Positions 7,527 through 16,939 are shown, counted from the first letter of the stretch. The stretch is DNA of 51,345 nucleotides from Anaerolineaceae bacterium UBA4890 (GCA_002399085.1 DHCY01000040.1:5789-57133); one strand, 5' to 3'. The notes: generated by a model from the sequence alone, not told the origin. Program-made: numbers and translations.

Positions 7527-8390
7527 CTATTTCAGCGGCTCTATCGCGATTACATACCTGGTTTGCGTCCAATATCCTGCTTCGGGGTCGGTGCGTTCGT
7601 CCAGAGCCGCCCTGCCACAAAAGAAGATTAACAGTGCATTCTCTTCCAGCTCTGCGAAGCCGCTCTGCGGGTAAGTTTGTGCCAGGTATGGTACAAGGTC
7701 CATGGTATGCTTTGAAAGCTCCTTAACGCCAGTTGCCGGCACCCGCACTGCCGCCGCCACTTCCCCACCAAATGTCTTCCCTTGCTGCTCCAGGCTCACC
7801 TGGTTACCAAGCAGACATTCATTCAAGCGGCTTTCGATTCTTTCCAATTGTTGAACTTCGTTAAGCTCATCGGTTTCGATGAAATATTGCAAATCGGTGG
7901 CTGGTGACTGCTCGGACCAAAAATCCCAACCCGAATGGATCCATAAGCCCTCGTAACCAAGGTGTTCCCAGGCTACCGCGACATTCTTTCCAATCCCAAA
8001 TTCTCCGTCCTCAAAAACATCCAAATGCCAGGACACAATTTTTACAGGAGGAACAACAACCTTCTCCCCGCCATCACATGTTGTTTCAAAATCGAAACTC
8101 ACTTTACCATTCAGCAAATCCAGCCCTCCAAATTTCATCCAATCCGGTTCTTCTGTCAATTCCGGTACGATCAAGAACACTTCATCAGGCAAGGTTTCTT
8201 GCAAAGGCAAGGGAGTTACGTCGAGCTCGTCGGGCTGAATCAAATTGAAATTTTTTTGTTCAGGCAGATTGGTAAAGTTCGCCAGAACTGTGGGATTTTT
8301 GTATCGCAGCGCTCGCCCAATCACAATACCAGCCAGAAGGCTGAATACCAGCCCCAAAATCAGGAAGATTGGTTTAGGTCGTTTTTCCAT
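7527..8390 (-). CDS. Membrane-anchored sortase-like protein
   Basis: A 287-residue protein with one N-terminal transmembrane segment (residues 8-25) and an extracytoplasmic domain. Near the middle is VAWEHLGYEGLWIHSGWD, and the end has LLIFFCGRA followed by TQTRYVIAIEP. A His, a Cys after a hydrophobic strand and an Arg in an RYVI strand are the order of the sortase triad. The His-Cys distance is longer than in classical sortases, so the call rests on pattern. The gene starts 18 bases after a gene for a Ser/Thr/Pro-rich protein with an LPXTG-like architecture, which is what a dedicated sortase would need as substrate. Confidence 0.5.
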   Translation of the reverse strand: MEKRPKPIFLILGLVFSLLAGIVIGRALRYKNPTVLANFTNLPEQKNFNLIQPDELDVTPLPLQETLPDEVFLIVPELTEEPDWMKFGGLDLLNGKVSFDFETTCDGGEKVVVPPVKIVSWHLDVFEDGEFGIGKNVAVAWEHLGYEGLWIHSGWDFWSEQSPATDLQYFIETDELNEVQQLERIESRLNECLLGNQVSLEQQGKTFGGEVAAAVRVPATGVKELSKHTMDLVPYLAQTYPQSGFAELEENALLIFFCGRAALDERTDPEAGYWTQTRYVIAIEPLK

Positions 8391-8408
8391 AGTGGCTAAG
8401 GTAAATGC

Positions 8409-8984
8409 CTATCTCTCTCGCCTGACTTGAACCAGGTTCCAGAAATAGAGACCAAAACAGACCAGTCCGATCAATCCAAACGCCATTCCTGCGCCAACAT
8501 AGTTCTTCGGATTTCCTCCCGGACCGACAGTAGGCGGTGTCGAAGGCGTGCGGGTAACGGTGGCAGTTGGGCTCGCCGTCGCTGTGCTTGTAGAGGTAGC
8601 TGTGCTAGTAGGAGTAGCTGTGCTGGTAGGGGTAGCTGTACTTGTAGGAGTAGCTGTGCTGGTGGGCGTCTGCGTGGCAGTGCTTGTCTCTGTCTGTTTA
8701 GGTGGTTGGGTTGCAGTCGCGGTTCTGGTTGGGGGTCGGGTGGGCGTAGGAGACCAATAGGGATATCCTCCTGCTAATTCCAGGGGTTCAAGCGGACTTT
8801 TTTCTTCCGTATCTTTACCGCCAGCTAAGGTTGCTTCAAGGCTAACATCCTGGTCGATTGACGCTCTGACGATCTGAACAAGCCGTTTACCCACAAACGC
8901 GCCCAGCAGAATGACAATCAAAAAGAACAGAACCAGCCAGACGGCCAGCTTCTTTCCATCTTTTTCTTCATTCATCAGCGTCAC
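8409..8984 (-). CDS. Ser/Thr/Pro-rich surface protein with C-terminal anchor
   Basis: A 191-residue protein with an N-terminal transmembrane helix (LAVWLVLFFLIVILLG), a short acidic region, then about 75 residues of Thr/Pro/Ser repeats dominated by the unit TPTSTA, and a C-terminal hydrophobic helix (VGAGMAFGLIGLVCFGLYFW) ending in RRER. The repeat, hydrophobic segment and basic tail are the layout of a cell-wall sorting signal, with NPKNY just before the helix as the possible motif. The tandem repeats should be length-variable. The start could also be ATG at 8975. It is likely in one operon with the sortase-like gene that follows. Confidence 0.65.
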   Translation of the reverse strand: MTLMNEEKDGKKLAVWLVLFFLIVILLGAFVGKRLVQIVRASIDQDVSLEATLAGGKDTEEKSPLEPLELAGGYPYWSPTPTRPPTRTATATQPPKQTETSTATQTPTSTATPTSTATPTSTATPTSTATSTSTATASPTATVTRTPSTPPTVGPGGNPKNYVGAGMAFGLIGLVCFGLYFWNLVQVRRER

Positions 8985-9087
8985 ATCCTTCCACTTAACT
9001 GATTCAAACGCGAATACGCGAGAATCACGTGCTTAACGATGCAAGATATGTACCTACATTAACCTTTCAACCCATCGATTTTTCCAC

Positions 9088-9093
9088 TATAAT
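9088..9093 (+). promoter_or_regulatory. -10 box directly before the 86-residue gene
   Basis: Perfect TATAAT, 6 bases before the ATG at 9100, so the transcript would be leaderless. A weak TTTCAA lies 17 bases upstream. Confidence 0.5.
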
Positions 9094-9099
9094 CGCATT

Positions 9100-9360
9100 A
9101 TGTCAAAAACACAGACTCCTGAACAACGCATAAGAAATGCCCGCAAGCTGATCGAAGAGGCCCGCGAAATTCCGCGTCCATCTTCTGTCGGTTGGGAATT
9201 TTTCAGCTATACCGCCCAGGTGAAAGATAAATTCAAGAAAGCATTTGAACTGGTCAAATTGATCCAGCATTCGCCCAGTACCGACCCAGAAATCAAGCGG
9301 GAAGCGAAAGAGCTAATCGATTCACTGCCAGTGATAGAAAAAGAAATTCTGAAGCCATAG
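9100..9360 (+). CDS. Small charged helical protein, unknown function
   Basis: An 86-residue protein rich in Lys and Glu, predicted to be nearly all helical (RIRNARKLIEEAREIPRP, KDKFKKAFELVKLI, EIKREAKELIDSLPVIEKEIL). It has no signal peptide or metal motif and I do not recognise the family. It is followed after 18 bases by the DUF1801 gene and is probably co-transcribed with it. The perfect TATAAT right before its ATG supports expression. Confidence 0.65.
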   Translation: MSKTQTPEQRIRNARKLIEEAREIPRPSSVGWEFFSYTAQVKDKFKKAFELVKLIQHSPSTDPEIKREAKELIDSLPVIEKEILKP

Positions 9361-9378
9361 CAAACAAAAAGGAACCTC

Positions 9379-9837
9379 ATGGTATCAACCTCAACCACCA
9401 CCCCCGAAGCCTATCTCGCCAGTTTGCCGGAAGAACGGCGTGAAATCATTTCCGCTGTCCGCGATCTGATCTTGCAAAACCTGCCCGAAGGTTACCAGGA
9501 AACGATCAACTGGGGCATGCTCAGTTATGAAATTCCTCTTGAGACTTATCCTGACACTTACAATAAAAATCCGCTCAGCAATGTTGGTCTTGCTGCTCAA
9601 AAGAATTACAACTCGCTTTACCTGATGGCAGTCTACCAGAACCCTGAAGATTACCAGGAATTAATGGATGCGTTCGCCAACTTGGGAATCAAACCCGATA
9701 TGGGCAAATCCTGCATTCGTTTTAAAAGGCTGGAGCAACTTCCGCTTGATACGATTGCTCGTCTTATCGCCAAAACATCGGTCGACGACTACATCCGCAT
9801 CTACGAAACCTCGCAAGCCAGCAGGCGCAAAAACTGA
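9379..9837 (+). CDS. DUF1801 domain protein
   Basis: A 152-residue protein matching the DUF1801/YdhG-like fold. Signs are ASLPEERREIISAVRDLI, then GYQETINWGMLSYEIPL, SLYLMAVYQNPEDYQELMDAF, GKSCIRFKRLEQLPLDTIARLI. Family members are small cytosolic proteins of unclear function, some thought to bind iron or small ligands. An AAGGAA ribosome site precedes the ATG. The last part of this gene is repeated in decayed form at 11976-12062, on the other side of the DUF255 gene. Confidence 0.85.
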   Translation: MVSTSTTTPEAYLASLPEERREIISAVRDLILQNLPEGYQETINWGMLSYEIPLETYPDTYNKNPLSNVGLAAQKNYNSLYLMAVYQNPEDYQELMDAFANLGIKPDMGKSCIRFKRLEQLPLDTIARLIAKTSVDDYIRIYETSQASRRKN

Positions 9838-9912
9838 AATATTTTTTGTCCAAGATTTATGCTGCATTAGAAGAGATCGGGAGATTGTACCGAGAAGAAT
9901 TTTGAGGAGATA

Positions 9913-11943
9913 ATGTCAAATCAATTAACCAATTCCACTTCCCCTTATCTTTTACAACATGCACAAAATCCAGTTGATTGGTACCCCTGGGGGCAAGAGT
10001 CGCTGGATAAAGCGCGCATCGAAGATAAACCCATTTTTTTGAGTATCGGATATTCAGCATGCCATTGGTGCCATGTTATGGCTCATGAATCCTTTGAGGA
10101 CCCAGAGGTTGCGGCAATAATGAATCGCAACTTCATCAATATCAAAGTAGATCGAGAGGAACGACCTGATCTGGATAGTATTTATATGGCAGCAGTTGTG
10201 GCATTGACCGGTCAAGGAGGGTGGCCAATGTCAGTTTTTTTGACCCCCGAACTAATTCCTTTTTATGGAGGTACCTACTTCCCTCCTCAGTCAAGGTACG
10301 GTATCCCTGCATTCAAGGATGTGTTGAATACGCTGGCATCAATATGGAGGAATGACAGAGAACAGATTTATGAGGCTGGGAATAAAATACTCGCGGGATT
10401 ATCCACGCATTCACAAAAAGCAACTAATACTGGAATTTTTACTGAAGAAATATTAGCCAAAGCAAGTGCAGGGTTAATCGATAGCTACGATTGGGCGCAT
10501 GGGGGTTGGGGCAAGGCGCCTAAATTCCCGCAGCCCATGGCCCTTGATTTTTTGCTACGGCGTTTTATTTCGGGAGATGTTGACGCATTAAAAGTTGTAA
10601 TTCATGCCTTGAGAGCCATGGCACGAGGGGGAATGTACGATGTCGTTGGCGGAGGATTCTCCAGGTACTCAACAGATAATGACTGGATTGTTCCTCATTT
10701 TGAAAAAATGCTCTATGATAACGCCCAGTTAATCCAGGTTTATTTGCATGCCTGGCAAATTACCGGGGAACCACTTTTTCGCATGGTAATTGAGCAAACA
10801 CTTAATTTTTTGAAAAACGAAATGCTCGATTCACAGGGAGGATTTTACTCCAGTCTGGATGCTGACTCAGAGAGTATAGAGGGAAAATTTTACGTTTGGA
10901 CACTTGCGGAAATCAGAGAAGCGTTGGGCGGGAAGGACGATCTTTTTGAGACTGCCTTTGGAGTAAAACCTTCGGGAAATTGGGAAGGCAAGACCATTTT
11001 ACGACGAGAAATGAATGATTTAGAACTGGCGAGTCGGTTTGAATTGGAAGTGGCAGATGTCCAAAGTAGACTTAAGGAGCATCTGGACCAATTACTCGCA
11101 GTACGGAATCGACGAATCAGACCAGGGACCGATGACAAAGTCCTTACTTTCTGGAATGGCTTAATTCTCTCGACATTTGCAGAAGCCGCGCGAGTTTTGA
11201 ACAACGAGGAATATTTAAAAATTGCTCAGAGAAACGCCAGCTTTATGCTCACATCATTACGATTAGAAGGTAAACTTCGCCGAGTTTGGAGTAAAGGGCG
11301 AGTATCCAATGAAGTATTCCTCGAAGATTATGCAGCTCTTATTTTGGGGTTGATCCAACTATACCAGACAGACTTCGATAATCGCTGGTACGCTGAAGCA
11401 TACAATTTAACAGAAGAGATGATTAATCAGTTTACCGATCCAACAAGCGGTTTCTTCGACACAACCAGTGATGCGGAAACTATACTCAGTCGTCCCAAAG
11501 AGCTCCAGGACAATGCCACCCCTTCTGGAAATGCCCTTGCTGCTGAAGCTTTGCTCAAAATGGCAGCCTTATCAGGAAATAATGAATGGCATCAGCTTGC
11601 AGAAAAAACATTAGGTATGGTCTCAAGCTTATCCGGTGATTATCCTACAGCGTTCAGTCGCTGGCTTGCTGCTGCAGATTTCAATATAAATCAGACGATA
11701 CAAATCGCTATCATTGGTGACTTGGCTGATGAGGATACCAAAGTATTCCTTAGTGAGATCAATAAAAAATTTCGACCAAATACAATTGTGGCTGCTTCTA
11801 AGTTTCCTGTGCTAAAAGCGTCACCGACATTGCTGGCAGACCGTCCAATGATACAAGGTAAAACGACAGTGTATGTTTGCGAAGGATTTGTTTGCAAACA
11901 ACCAATGACAACAATTGAAGGGTTTAGAAAACAACTGATATAG
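9913..11943 (+). CDS. DUF255/thioredoxin-domain protein (YyaL/SPATA20 family)
   Basis: A 676-residue protein of full family length. The N-terminus is the thioredoxin-like DUF255 domain with NSTSPYLLQHAQNPVDWYPW and the redox motif SACHWCHVM (Cys near residues 50 and 53). The remainder is an (alpha/alpha)6-barrel like that of N-acylglucosamine 2-epimerases/cellulases, with YDWAHGGWGKAPKFPQP, DGGFYSSLDADSE-like and LTFWNGLILSTFAEA segments. The biochemical role is not established for the family. AGGAGATA precedes the ATG. Codon use is more AT-rich than in the flanking genes, and a decayed DUF1801 tail follows, so it may have inserted after a duplication. Confidence 0.92.
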   Translation: MSNQLTNSTSPYLLQHAQNPVDWYPWGQESLDKARIEDKPIFLSIGYSACHWCHVMAHESFEDPEVAAIMNRNFINIKVDREERPDLDSIYMAAVVALTGQGGWPMSVFLTPELIPFYGGTYFPPQSRYGIPAFKDVLNTLASIWRNDREQIYEAGNKILAGLSTHSQKATNTGIFTEEILAKASAGLIDSYDWAHGGWGKAPKFPQPMALDFLLRRFISGDVDALKVVIHALRAMARGGMYDVVGGGFSRYSTDNDWIVPHFEKMLYDNAQLIQVYLHAWQITGEPLFRMVIEQTLNFLKNEMLDSQGGFYSSLDADSESIEGKFYVWTLAEIREALGGKDDLFETAFGVKPSGNWEGKTILRREMNDLELASRFELEVADVQSRLKEHLDQLLAVRNRRIRPGTDDKVLTFWNGLILSTFAEAARVLNNEEYLKIAQRNASFMLTSLRLEGKLRRVWSKGRVSNEVFLEDYAALILGLIQLYQTDFDNRWYAEAYNLTEEMINQFTDPTSGFFDTTSDAETILSRPKELQDNATPSGNALAAEALLKMAALSGNNEWHQLAEKTLGMVSSLSGDYPTAFSRWLAAADFNINQTIQIAIIGDLADEDTKVFLSEINKKFRPNTIVAASKFPVLKASPTLLADRPMIQGKTTVYVCEGFVCKQPMTTIEGFRKQLI

Positions 11944-11975
11944 GTGTGGTTGCCTGTCGCAACAGACCCCTGGGA

Positions 11976-12062
11976 GAGATCGCTCGTCATATTGACAAAA
12001 CTTCAGTCGCATAGTACGCACGCATCTACGAAACTTCGCAAGCCGGCAGGCGCAAAAACTGA
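11976..12062 (+). pseudogene. Decayed 3' end of a DUF1801 gene
   Basis: This 87-base stretch aligns without gaps to the end of the intact DUF1801 gene (9751-9837). The last 50 bases are almost identical and both end in the codons for SRRKN or GRRKN plus TGA. The copy carries an in-frame TAG (12034-12036) and has no upstream coding part. It is a remnant of a duplicated or recombined gene flanking the DUF255 gene. Confidence 0.8.
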
Positions 12063-12090
12063 AGCGCCCTTGTCAACATATTACACATGG

Positions 12091-12125
12091 AGAGGCTGTC
12101 CTCCTAATGGAAGACAGCCTCTTTT
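12091..12125 (+). terminator. Strong Rho-independent terminator
   Basis: AGAGGCTGTC and GACAGCCTCT form a perfect 10-bp stem with a 12-base loop, then TTTT. It ends the plus-strand unit and may also stop the opposing oxidase transcript. Confidence 0.88.
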
Positions 12126-12198
12126 GAACTTTTATGGATTGCAGGGTAAGGAAGGGATAATTGCGAAGCCCTGCAATCCAGTTGGAGTAGAGAACAGG

Positions 12199-15100
12199 TT
12201 ACTTGTAGACCTGCGGCATGAACAGTTGGATCCACGCCCCAGCTAGGTAGTAAGGCGCTGACATTGATTTCGCTGTAACCGAGGGGAAGTCCGTCGTGTA
12301 CGTGAAGTTCAAGGCTGGTGCGGTTGTGTGCAGATATCCAATCGTATTTTTTGCCACCACGCGATAGGCAATCCGGGTTCCGTTAAAGCTGGTATCGGTA
12401 AAGCTGCGCGCGCCATGGGTGTTGGGTTGATCCAATGGTGAAGAGATGGTGCCAACAGTCTCCCAAATGAAACCGTCACTTGTGGCTTCAATATCGAATT
12501 CCGTTTCCGTGATCGAGTTATCCTGCCAGACCAGCGTAAGTGAATTTCCAATGATCGTATGCAGTAACCCGTCAGGCGCAATCGGTGGCATTGCTACCGT
12601 GATTGGGCGCATCATATCCATTTCTTCATGCGAGAGAATGTGACAGTGAAGCATGTATTCCCATCCAAAGTTAACCAGGCTGTTTACAATGGGGTCAGTC
12701 GGTATGCCATCCGCATCAGTTGGATTGAACATCGTCGTATTGCCAAGTGGCATCATCGGGTCCAATGGACGGATAGAGTTAGGTATTTCAAACGGGAAAA
12801 TAGGTATGATCGGGCGGAGAGCAAAGTAGGTATCCTCTAATGGGTGCACCCTCACTGTGTCTTTCCATCCCAGCTCATTCCCTTCTGGGGGTTTGATAAT
12901 ATTGTCCCAGGTTACCCGATTCAGTAATTGGACGTCAAACAGGTGGAAGTGCATAGGATGCGAGTCGACGCCATTGTGCGTAAATTTCCATATTTGCGTG
13001 CCGTCATCACCAGTTGCGATAGGCGTTAGATTGGCAGTTGTTGGTAGATTCGTTCCATCAAACATCTCTGTAGGTGGATTGACAAAGGGGTACAAAACAG
13101 TATTTTGCGTGCCCGGTGTCGCTGGAACAATTTCCACACCAATATTGCCTTGCATGCGACCAAAGGGCTCAAAGATGGATTCGTTCATCTCATCCTGGAT
13201 GGCCTTGGGTTCAATCTTCACACCAAGCTGATTATTCAGCAGGGTATCAAAGTTGAAAATATCACCACCCTGGTCCGAAATACGGGCAAAACCATCACAA
13301 TACGGGCTGGGGTCAATCGGTCCGTTACACCAGCCGGAGGCAGCGAAGTTTGTGCCATAGGAGGGGTTGTATGCAGCCTGACCAACAATGATCGGATTTT
13401 GACCCGATTCAAACACGCCAGAGCCGTCAGCTTTGTGCAGGAATGCGGAGCGCAAAGCGTTGAAATTGAAGGTCGGGGCAGGAGGATTGGGCGCAACTTT
13501 CACCTGCATAATCGTGCGGGTGTTGGGTCCATAACCAGCCATAACCATTGCCGGCGCATTCGGGTACATATCGGGCATGCCGGTGTAGTAATCATAGGTT
13601 GAGATGCGGGCAGGGAAAGCAGCCGGGGCATCGTTGTACAAAATCAGTGTTTGTCCAGCATAAGCCGAGAAGTCGACCACAACGTCGGCTCGTTCAGCCG
13701 GTCCCATCAGCAGCGAGTGCTGGTCCACAAGACCAACATCAAAGCGGGTCGGGTCGGTGATCCAGGTGGTGTGCTGGGCAGGGACTATCGCCGGTTGCGG
13801 CAGGAAGCCGCTTTCAGAACCTATCTGGATCCAGTCGGGACCAGCCGGGCTCAAAGTAAGGTCTGGCGTGGGGAAGACGTTGGGGTCCAGCTGTGCGGCA
13901 GCAACTTCAAGGGGGTTCAAAGCTACTTCCGTCAAACCAGCAGTCGGGTCGACCTGGGTTGGGTCGGCAACATACCACTGCAGGTTCCAGAAGCGGTCAT
14001 TGGCAGCGTTCAGGATACGGAAGCGGTAGGATGTAGGATCCACAGTCAGCGTCGGGTAAGCAGTACCATTTACCAGTGGTGTGTCATTGAACTCTTCCAT
14101 TCCAGCCGAATTGTTTGGCGTGCCGGGGATGAAAGGTGGTTCGCAGAAGGGGTCGGTATCATACTGCCAGGTGGCAGGGTCATCCAGATTACAAGGAGAT
14201 GCCAGGGGAATACCCCAGTCATCAGCATCACCTCTTATCCCATTGGCACCTTCCGGATCCAAGCCGAAATAAGGGTTGGCAATCGGCGGGTACACCGGGT
14301 CAGCGGGCGGCCAGAACCATGGTCCGTAGAACCAGCGACCGTAAGAGCTCATACCGCCTGGGTCAGCCGGGTTTTCAGCCGGCATGTAAACATGCTCGTA
14401 CCAGAGGTCACCCTCAGCACCCCAGCGGCTGTAATCCCAGGTGGGGTCCAGCTCTGCCATTTGTTCAGGCGAAGAAACAAAGGTCTTGTCCTGAACAACC
14501 AGGGGAATCTCATATTGACCACTGGGAATCAAACCAGCATTAATCAAGGCAGTTTCAGTTTCGTCACGAATAACATATCCAGCGGCTTCACCAGCATAGA
14601 CGTTCAGGCGGGTAATACCCCAGGAGTGATCGTGGAAGAACATGAAGCGCGCGCTTTGTTGATTGGTATAATAGAAGGTCATACAACCGTCATCAGGCGC
14701 AGTACAATCGGGTACGCCATCTGGGCGCTCGAGACCGACCATATCCGGCACCTGGCGAACGGCAACACCTTCAGGCCAATTGGTATGTTCGTTGGCTGGG
14801 GTGATCCATTGGTGCGGGGTTCCATCCGAAATCCAGGGCGTTATGCCGCCGTGCAGGTGCAGCGTTGCCCGGGTGTCCGCGAAACATTCCATGCGGGTCA
14901 TCATATCGCGATCGGCTTCCCCACAAGCGGGATTGCGGATGCCATCGAGCACCGATCCTTCATCCATAGGCGGCATCCCCATTTCACCGGGACCCATACC
15001 AGCACCCATAAAGGTCGTATCAACCGGAAGGAAGAGGTCGCCATCAACTCCGGTGGGCAGCAGATTGTAGAAAACGAGCCGCACTGGGCGGTCTTTGCTT

Positions 15101-16473
15101 GCCTGGATAATGGGACCCAGGTAATGGGGGTCATCAACTCCATAGGCTTGTGAGCCATCGGGCATCAGTGCAGGTGTGGTTGTCCCATCGAGCAGGTGGT
15201 TGACCAAAGGAATATGTTTACTCCAGGAAGCATTGTCAGGAGTTTCCAGCTGAACGTATTCACGCAGTAACGTTCCCTGTGCAGGCAGCGATGAGTTCAA
15301 CTGCTCGCGATGTTGCACCAGCGCGATCACATAGTAATCAGCGCCATCGAAGGTCGTTGTGTCAGGAACCCCCAGGGGAATATATTGCCCGAGGTTGTTG
15401 GAAGCAGCGGCACAACTATCGGCAACTGAGGGGTCACACATAAGCGGCAGTTCATTTTCAAATTTCTTAATACCCGTACCGGTCACATAGCCTGTTCCTG
15501 GGGTATCGATTGTGATGGCAGTTACTGCGCCGGTGTCGATCACCGCCTCGGCTGTCGCACCTGTGCCAGTACCCACTGTGTCCGTAATATCTACCGTGGG
15601 AAGGCTGGTATACCCTGCGCCATAAGTCTCAACGACAACAGTTTGGACGTTGATCGTAGAGGTAACGATTGCGTCATCGAGCACCAAAATCGTGCCTTGA
15701 AGCTGACCCTCCTGCGGGTTCAGAATACCTTGTTCTTTGGCTTCCAGACCAGCGTTGTATTGTCTTCGATTCAGGGGGCTGAAAGCAGGTCCATCCCGGA
15801 TGACTACATTGGGAGCCTTCGAGTAGCCGGAGCCGGGATTGTCAATTACCACCCCGGTGATCACTCCTGTGGTTTCGTCCCAGGTGACATGACCCTGGGC
15901 TTGAACTCCACCCTCCCCATCAGGAAAGTCGAAATCCAAAACTGGCAGCGTATATCCGCTGCCGCCATGTGTCAGACTGACACTGTCAACACCGCCATAG
16001 GCTGTCGCGGTTGCGTTGGTTGTAGCGCCTCCGCCTGTTATTGCCACGGAGGGCTGCAGGTAATTTAATCCCGCAGCGGTCACATTGATCGCGACCACTG
16101 TGTTCGTGCTGGTAACTGTCGCAGTAGCCATTGCGCCAGTGCCTACCCCGGTAATCGTTACTGTCGCAGCCGTGTAATCTTTACCCGGGTTGGTGATATT
16201 GATGGCAGTGATCGCTCCGCCGGCACCGACTGTTGCTGTTGCGGTAGCGCCTGTGCCATCACCATTGATCGTGACGGTTGCATCAGGCATCGTCAGGGGG
16301 CTCAAGCCCCAGTTCGGATAGGGTCCAAAATAATGTGGGACAACGGTTTCATCCACCGGTGACGCTGGAAGCGTTACTGGCAGAGCGTCTACCTTGCTTG
16401 GAAAGCCCCCCGAAAACAGGGAGACAATCAGAAGCAATAAGACTGCTGTACTAAGGATTCTGTGCTTAGACAT
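12199..16473 (-). CDS. Giant exported multicopper oxidase with repeat N-terminus
   Basis: About 1424 residues from the preferred start MSKHRILST (ATG at 16471-16473), with a signal peptide (hydrophobic to about residue 20). Residues 50-340 hold several degenerate 40-residue Gly/Thr/Ala repeats of the type ITAINITNPGKDYT. The oxidase core has all four copper motifs: LHLHGG (about 536), FFHDHSWG (about 611), HPMHFHLFD (about 1171) and HCHILSHEEMDMM (about 1274). The end is a fibronectin III-like domain. Length and spacing resemble MofA/MnxG-type manganese or metal oxidases rather than laccases. It is probably a secreted oxidase of Mn(II), other metals or phenolics; the substrate is unproven. 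No neighbour explains the role. Confidence 0.88.
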   Translation of the reverse strand: MSKHRILSTAVLLLLIVSLFSGGFPSKVDALPVTLPASPVDETVVPHYFGPYPNWGLSPLTMPDATVTINGDGTGATATATVGAGGAITAINITNPGKDYTAATVTITGVGTGAMATATVTSTNTVVAINVTAAGLNYLQPSVAITGGGATTNATATAYGGVDSVSLTHGGSGYTLPVLDFDFPDGEGGVQAQGHVTWDETTGVITGVVIDNPGSGYSKAPNVVIRDGPAFSPLNRRQYNAGLEAKEQGILNPQEGQLQGTILVLDDAIVTSTINVQTVVVETYGAGYTSLPTVDITDTVGTGTGATAEAVIDTGAVTAITIDTPGTGYVTGTGIKKFENELPLMCDPSVADSCAAASNNLGQYIPLGVPDTTTFDGADYYVIALVQHREQLNSSLPAQGTLLREYVQLETPDNASWSKHIPLVNHLLDGTTTPALMPDGSQAYGVDDPHYLGPIIQASKDRPVRLVFYNLLPTGVDGDLFLPVDTTFMGAGMGPGEMGMPPMDEGSVLDGIRNPACGEADRDMMTRMECFADTRATLHLHGGITPWISDGTPHQWITPANEHTNWPEGVAVRQVPDMVGLERPDGVPDCTAPDDGCMTFYYTNQQSARFMFFHDHSWGITRLNVYAGEAAGYVIRDETETALINAGLIPSGQYEIPLVVQDKTFVSSPEQMAELDPTWDYSRWGAEGDLWYEHVYMPAENPADPGGMSSYGRWFYGPWFWPPADPVYPPIANPYFGLDPEGANGIRGDADDWGIPLASPCNLDDPATWQYDTDPFCEPPFIPGTPNNSAGMEEFNDTPLVNGTAYPTLTVDPTSYRFRILNAANDRFWNLQWYVADPTQVDPTAGLTEVALNPLEVAAAQLDPNVFPTPDLTLSPAGPDWIQIGSESGFLPQPAIVPAQHTTWITDPTRFDVGLVDQHSLLMGPAERADVVVDFSAYAGQTLILYNDAPAAFPARISTYDYYTGMPDMYPNAPAMVMAGYGPNTRTIMQVKVAPNPPAPTFNFNALRSAFLHKADGSGVFESGQNPIIVGQAAYNPSYGTNFAASGWCNGPIDPSPYCDGFARISDQGGDIFNFDTLLNNQLGVKIEPKAIQDEMNESIFEPFGRMQGNIGVEIVPATPGTQNTVLYPFVNPPTEMFDGTNLPTTANLTPIATGDDGTQIWKFTHNGVDSHPMHFHLFDVQLLNRVTWDNIIKPPEGNELGWKDTVRVHPLEDTYFALRPIIPIFPFEIPNSIRPLDPMMPLGNTTMFNPTDADGIPTDPIVNSLVNFGWEYMLHCHILSHEEMDMMRPITVAMPPIAPDGLLHTIIGNSLTLVWQDNSITETEFDIEATSDGFIWETVGTISSPLDQPNTHGARSFTDTSFNGTRIAYRVVAKNTIGYLHTTAPALNFTYTTDFPSVTAKSMSAPYYLAGAWIQLFMPQVYK

Positions 16474-16500
16474 CGTATACTCCTTTGGTATTGAGGGCAT

Positions 16501-16927
16501 AGCCAGAAAAACATCTGGCTATTCTGGAAAAAAGATTGTTGGAAAGGTGCTGCAAAATTATTGCAACTTCGGAGAACTTAAAGCATAAAAACGCCCTTGG
16601 GTTTTTCTTCTGAAATATCGATCAAACGCGGTTAAAGTATTTTTTTGCATTCTCGCTCTCCATGCACCACAAAGTATATTAAAATTACGAAGCAGTGCTG
16701 TTAGAGTAGTTTTGCGTTTGTGGGGATATATTTCAAAAAAACGCTGTTATTTGGTTTGTATAAATGGAATCCGCAAATCTTTAGTCAACTGTGCACATTA
16801 ATGCAAATTAATTATTGCGACCGCGAAGTTTTTTCCACCCCCCTGTATACAAAATGCATTATCACCAATTATTTTAAATTTTTTCCAATGTTACAACGAT
16901 TTATCTTTCGTAGAATAAAAGCAGCGA
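16501..16927. other. Intergenic AT-rich region, oxidase/receiver divergence
   Basis: This stretch of about 430 bases contains no convincing gene. It is AT-rich and lies between the oxidase (minus) and the lone receiver gene (plus), so it must hold both promoters. A small hairpin-like run (AAAACGCCC, TT, GGGTTTTT) is at about 16588-16605. I cannot place a consensus promoter with confidence. Confidence 0.5.
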
Positions 16928-16939
16928 TTGGAGACGGAT

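Noticed and set aside
8427..8777. Repeat-rich open frames opposite the Ser/Thr/Pro-rich gene
   Set aside because: They are shadows of the TPTSTA repeat read in other frames, without ribosome sites.
13651..15153. A 500-codon open frame on the plus strand
   Set aside because: It is the antisense shadow of the multicopper oxidase gene, whose motifs on the minus strand are clear.
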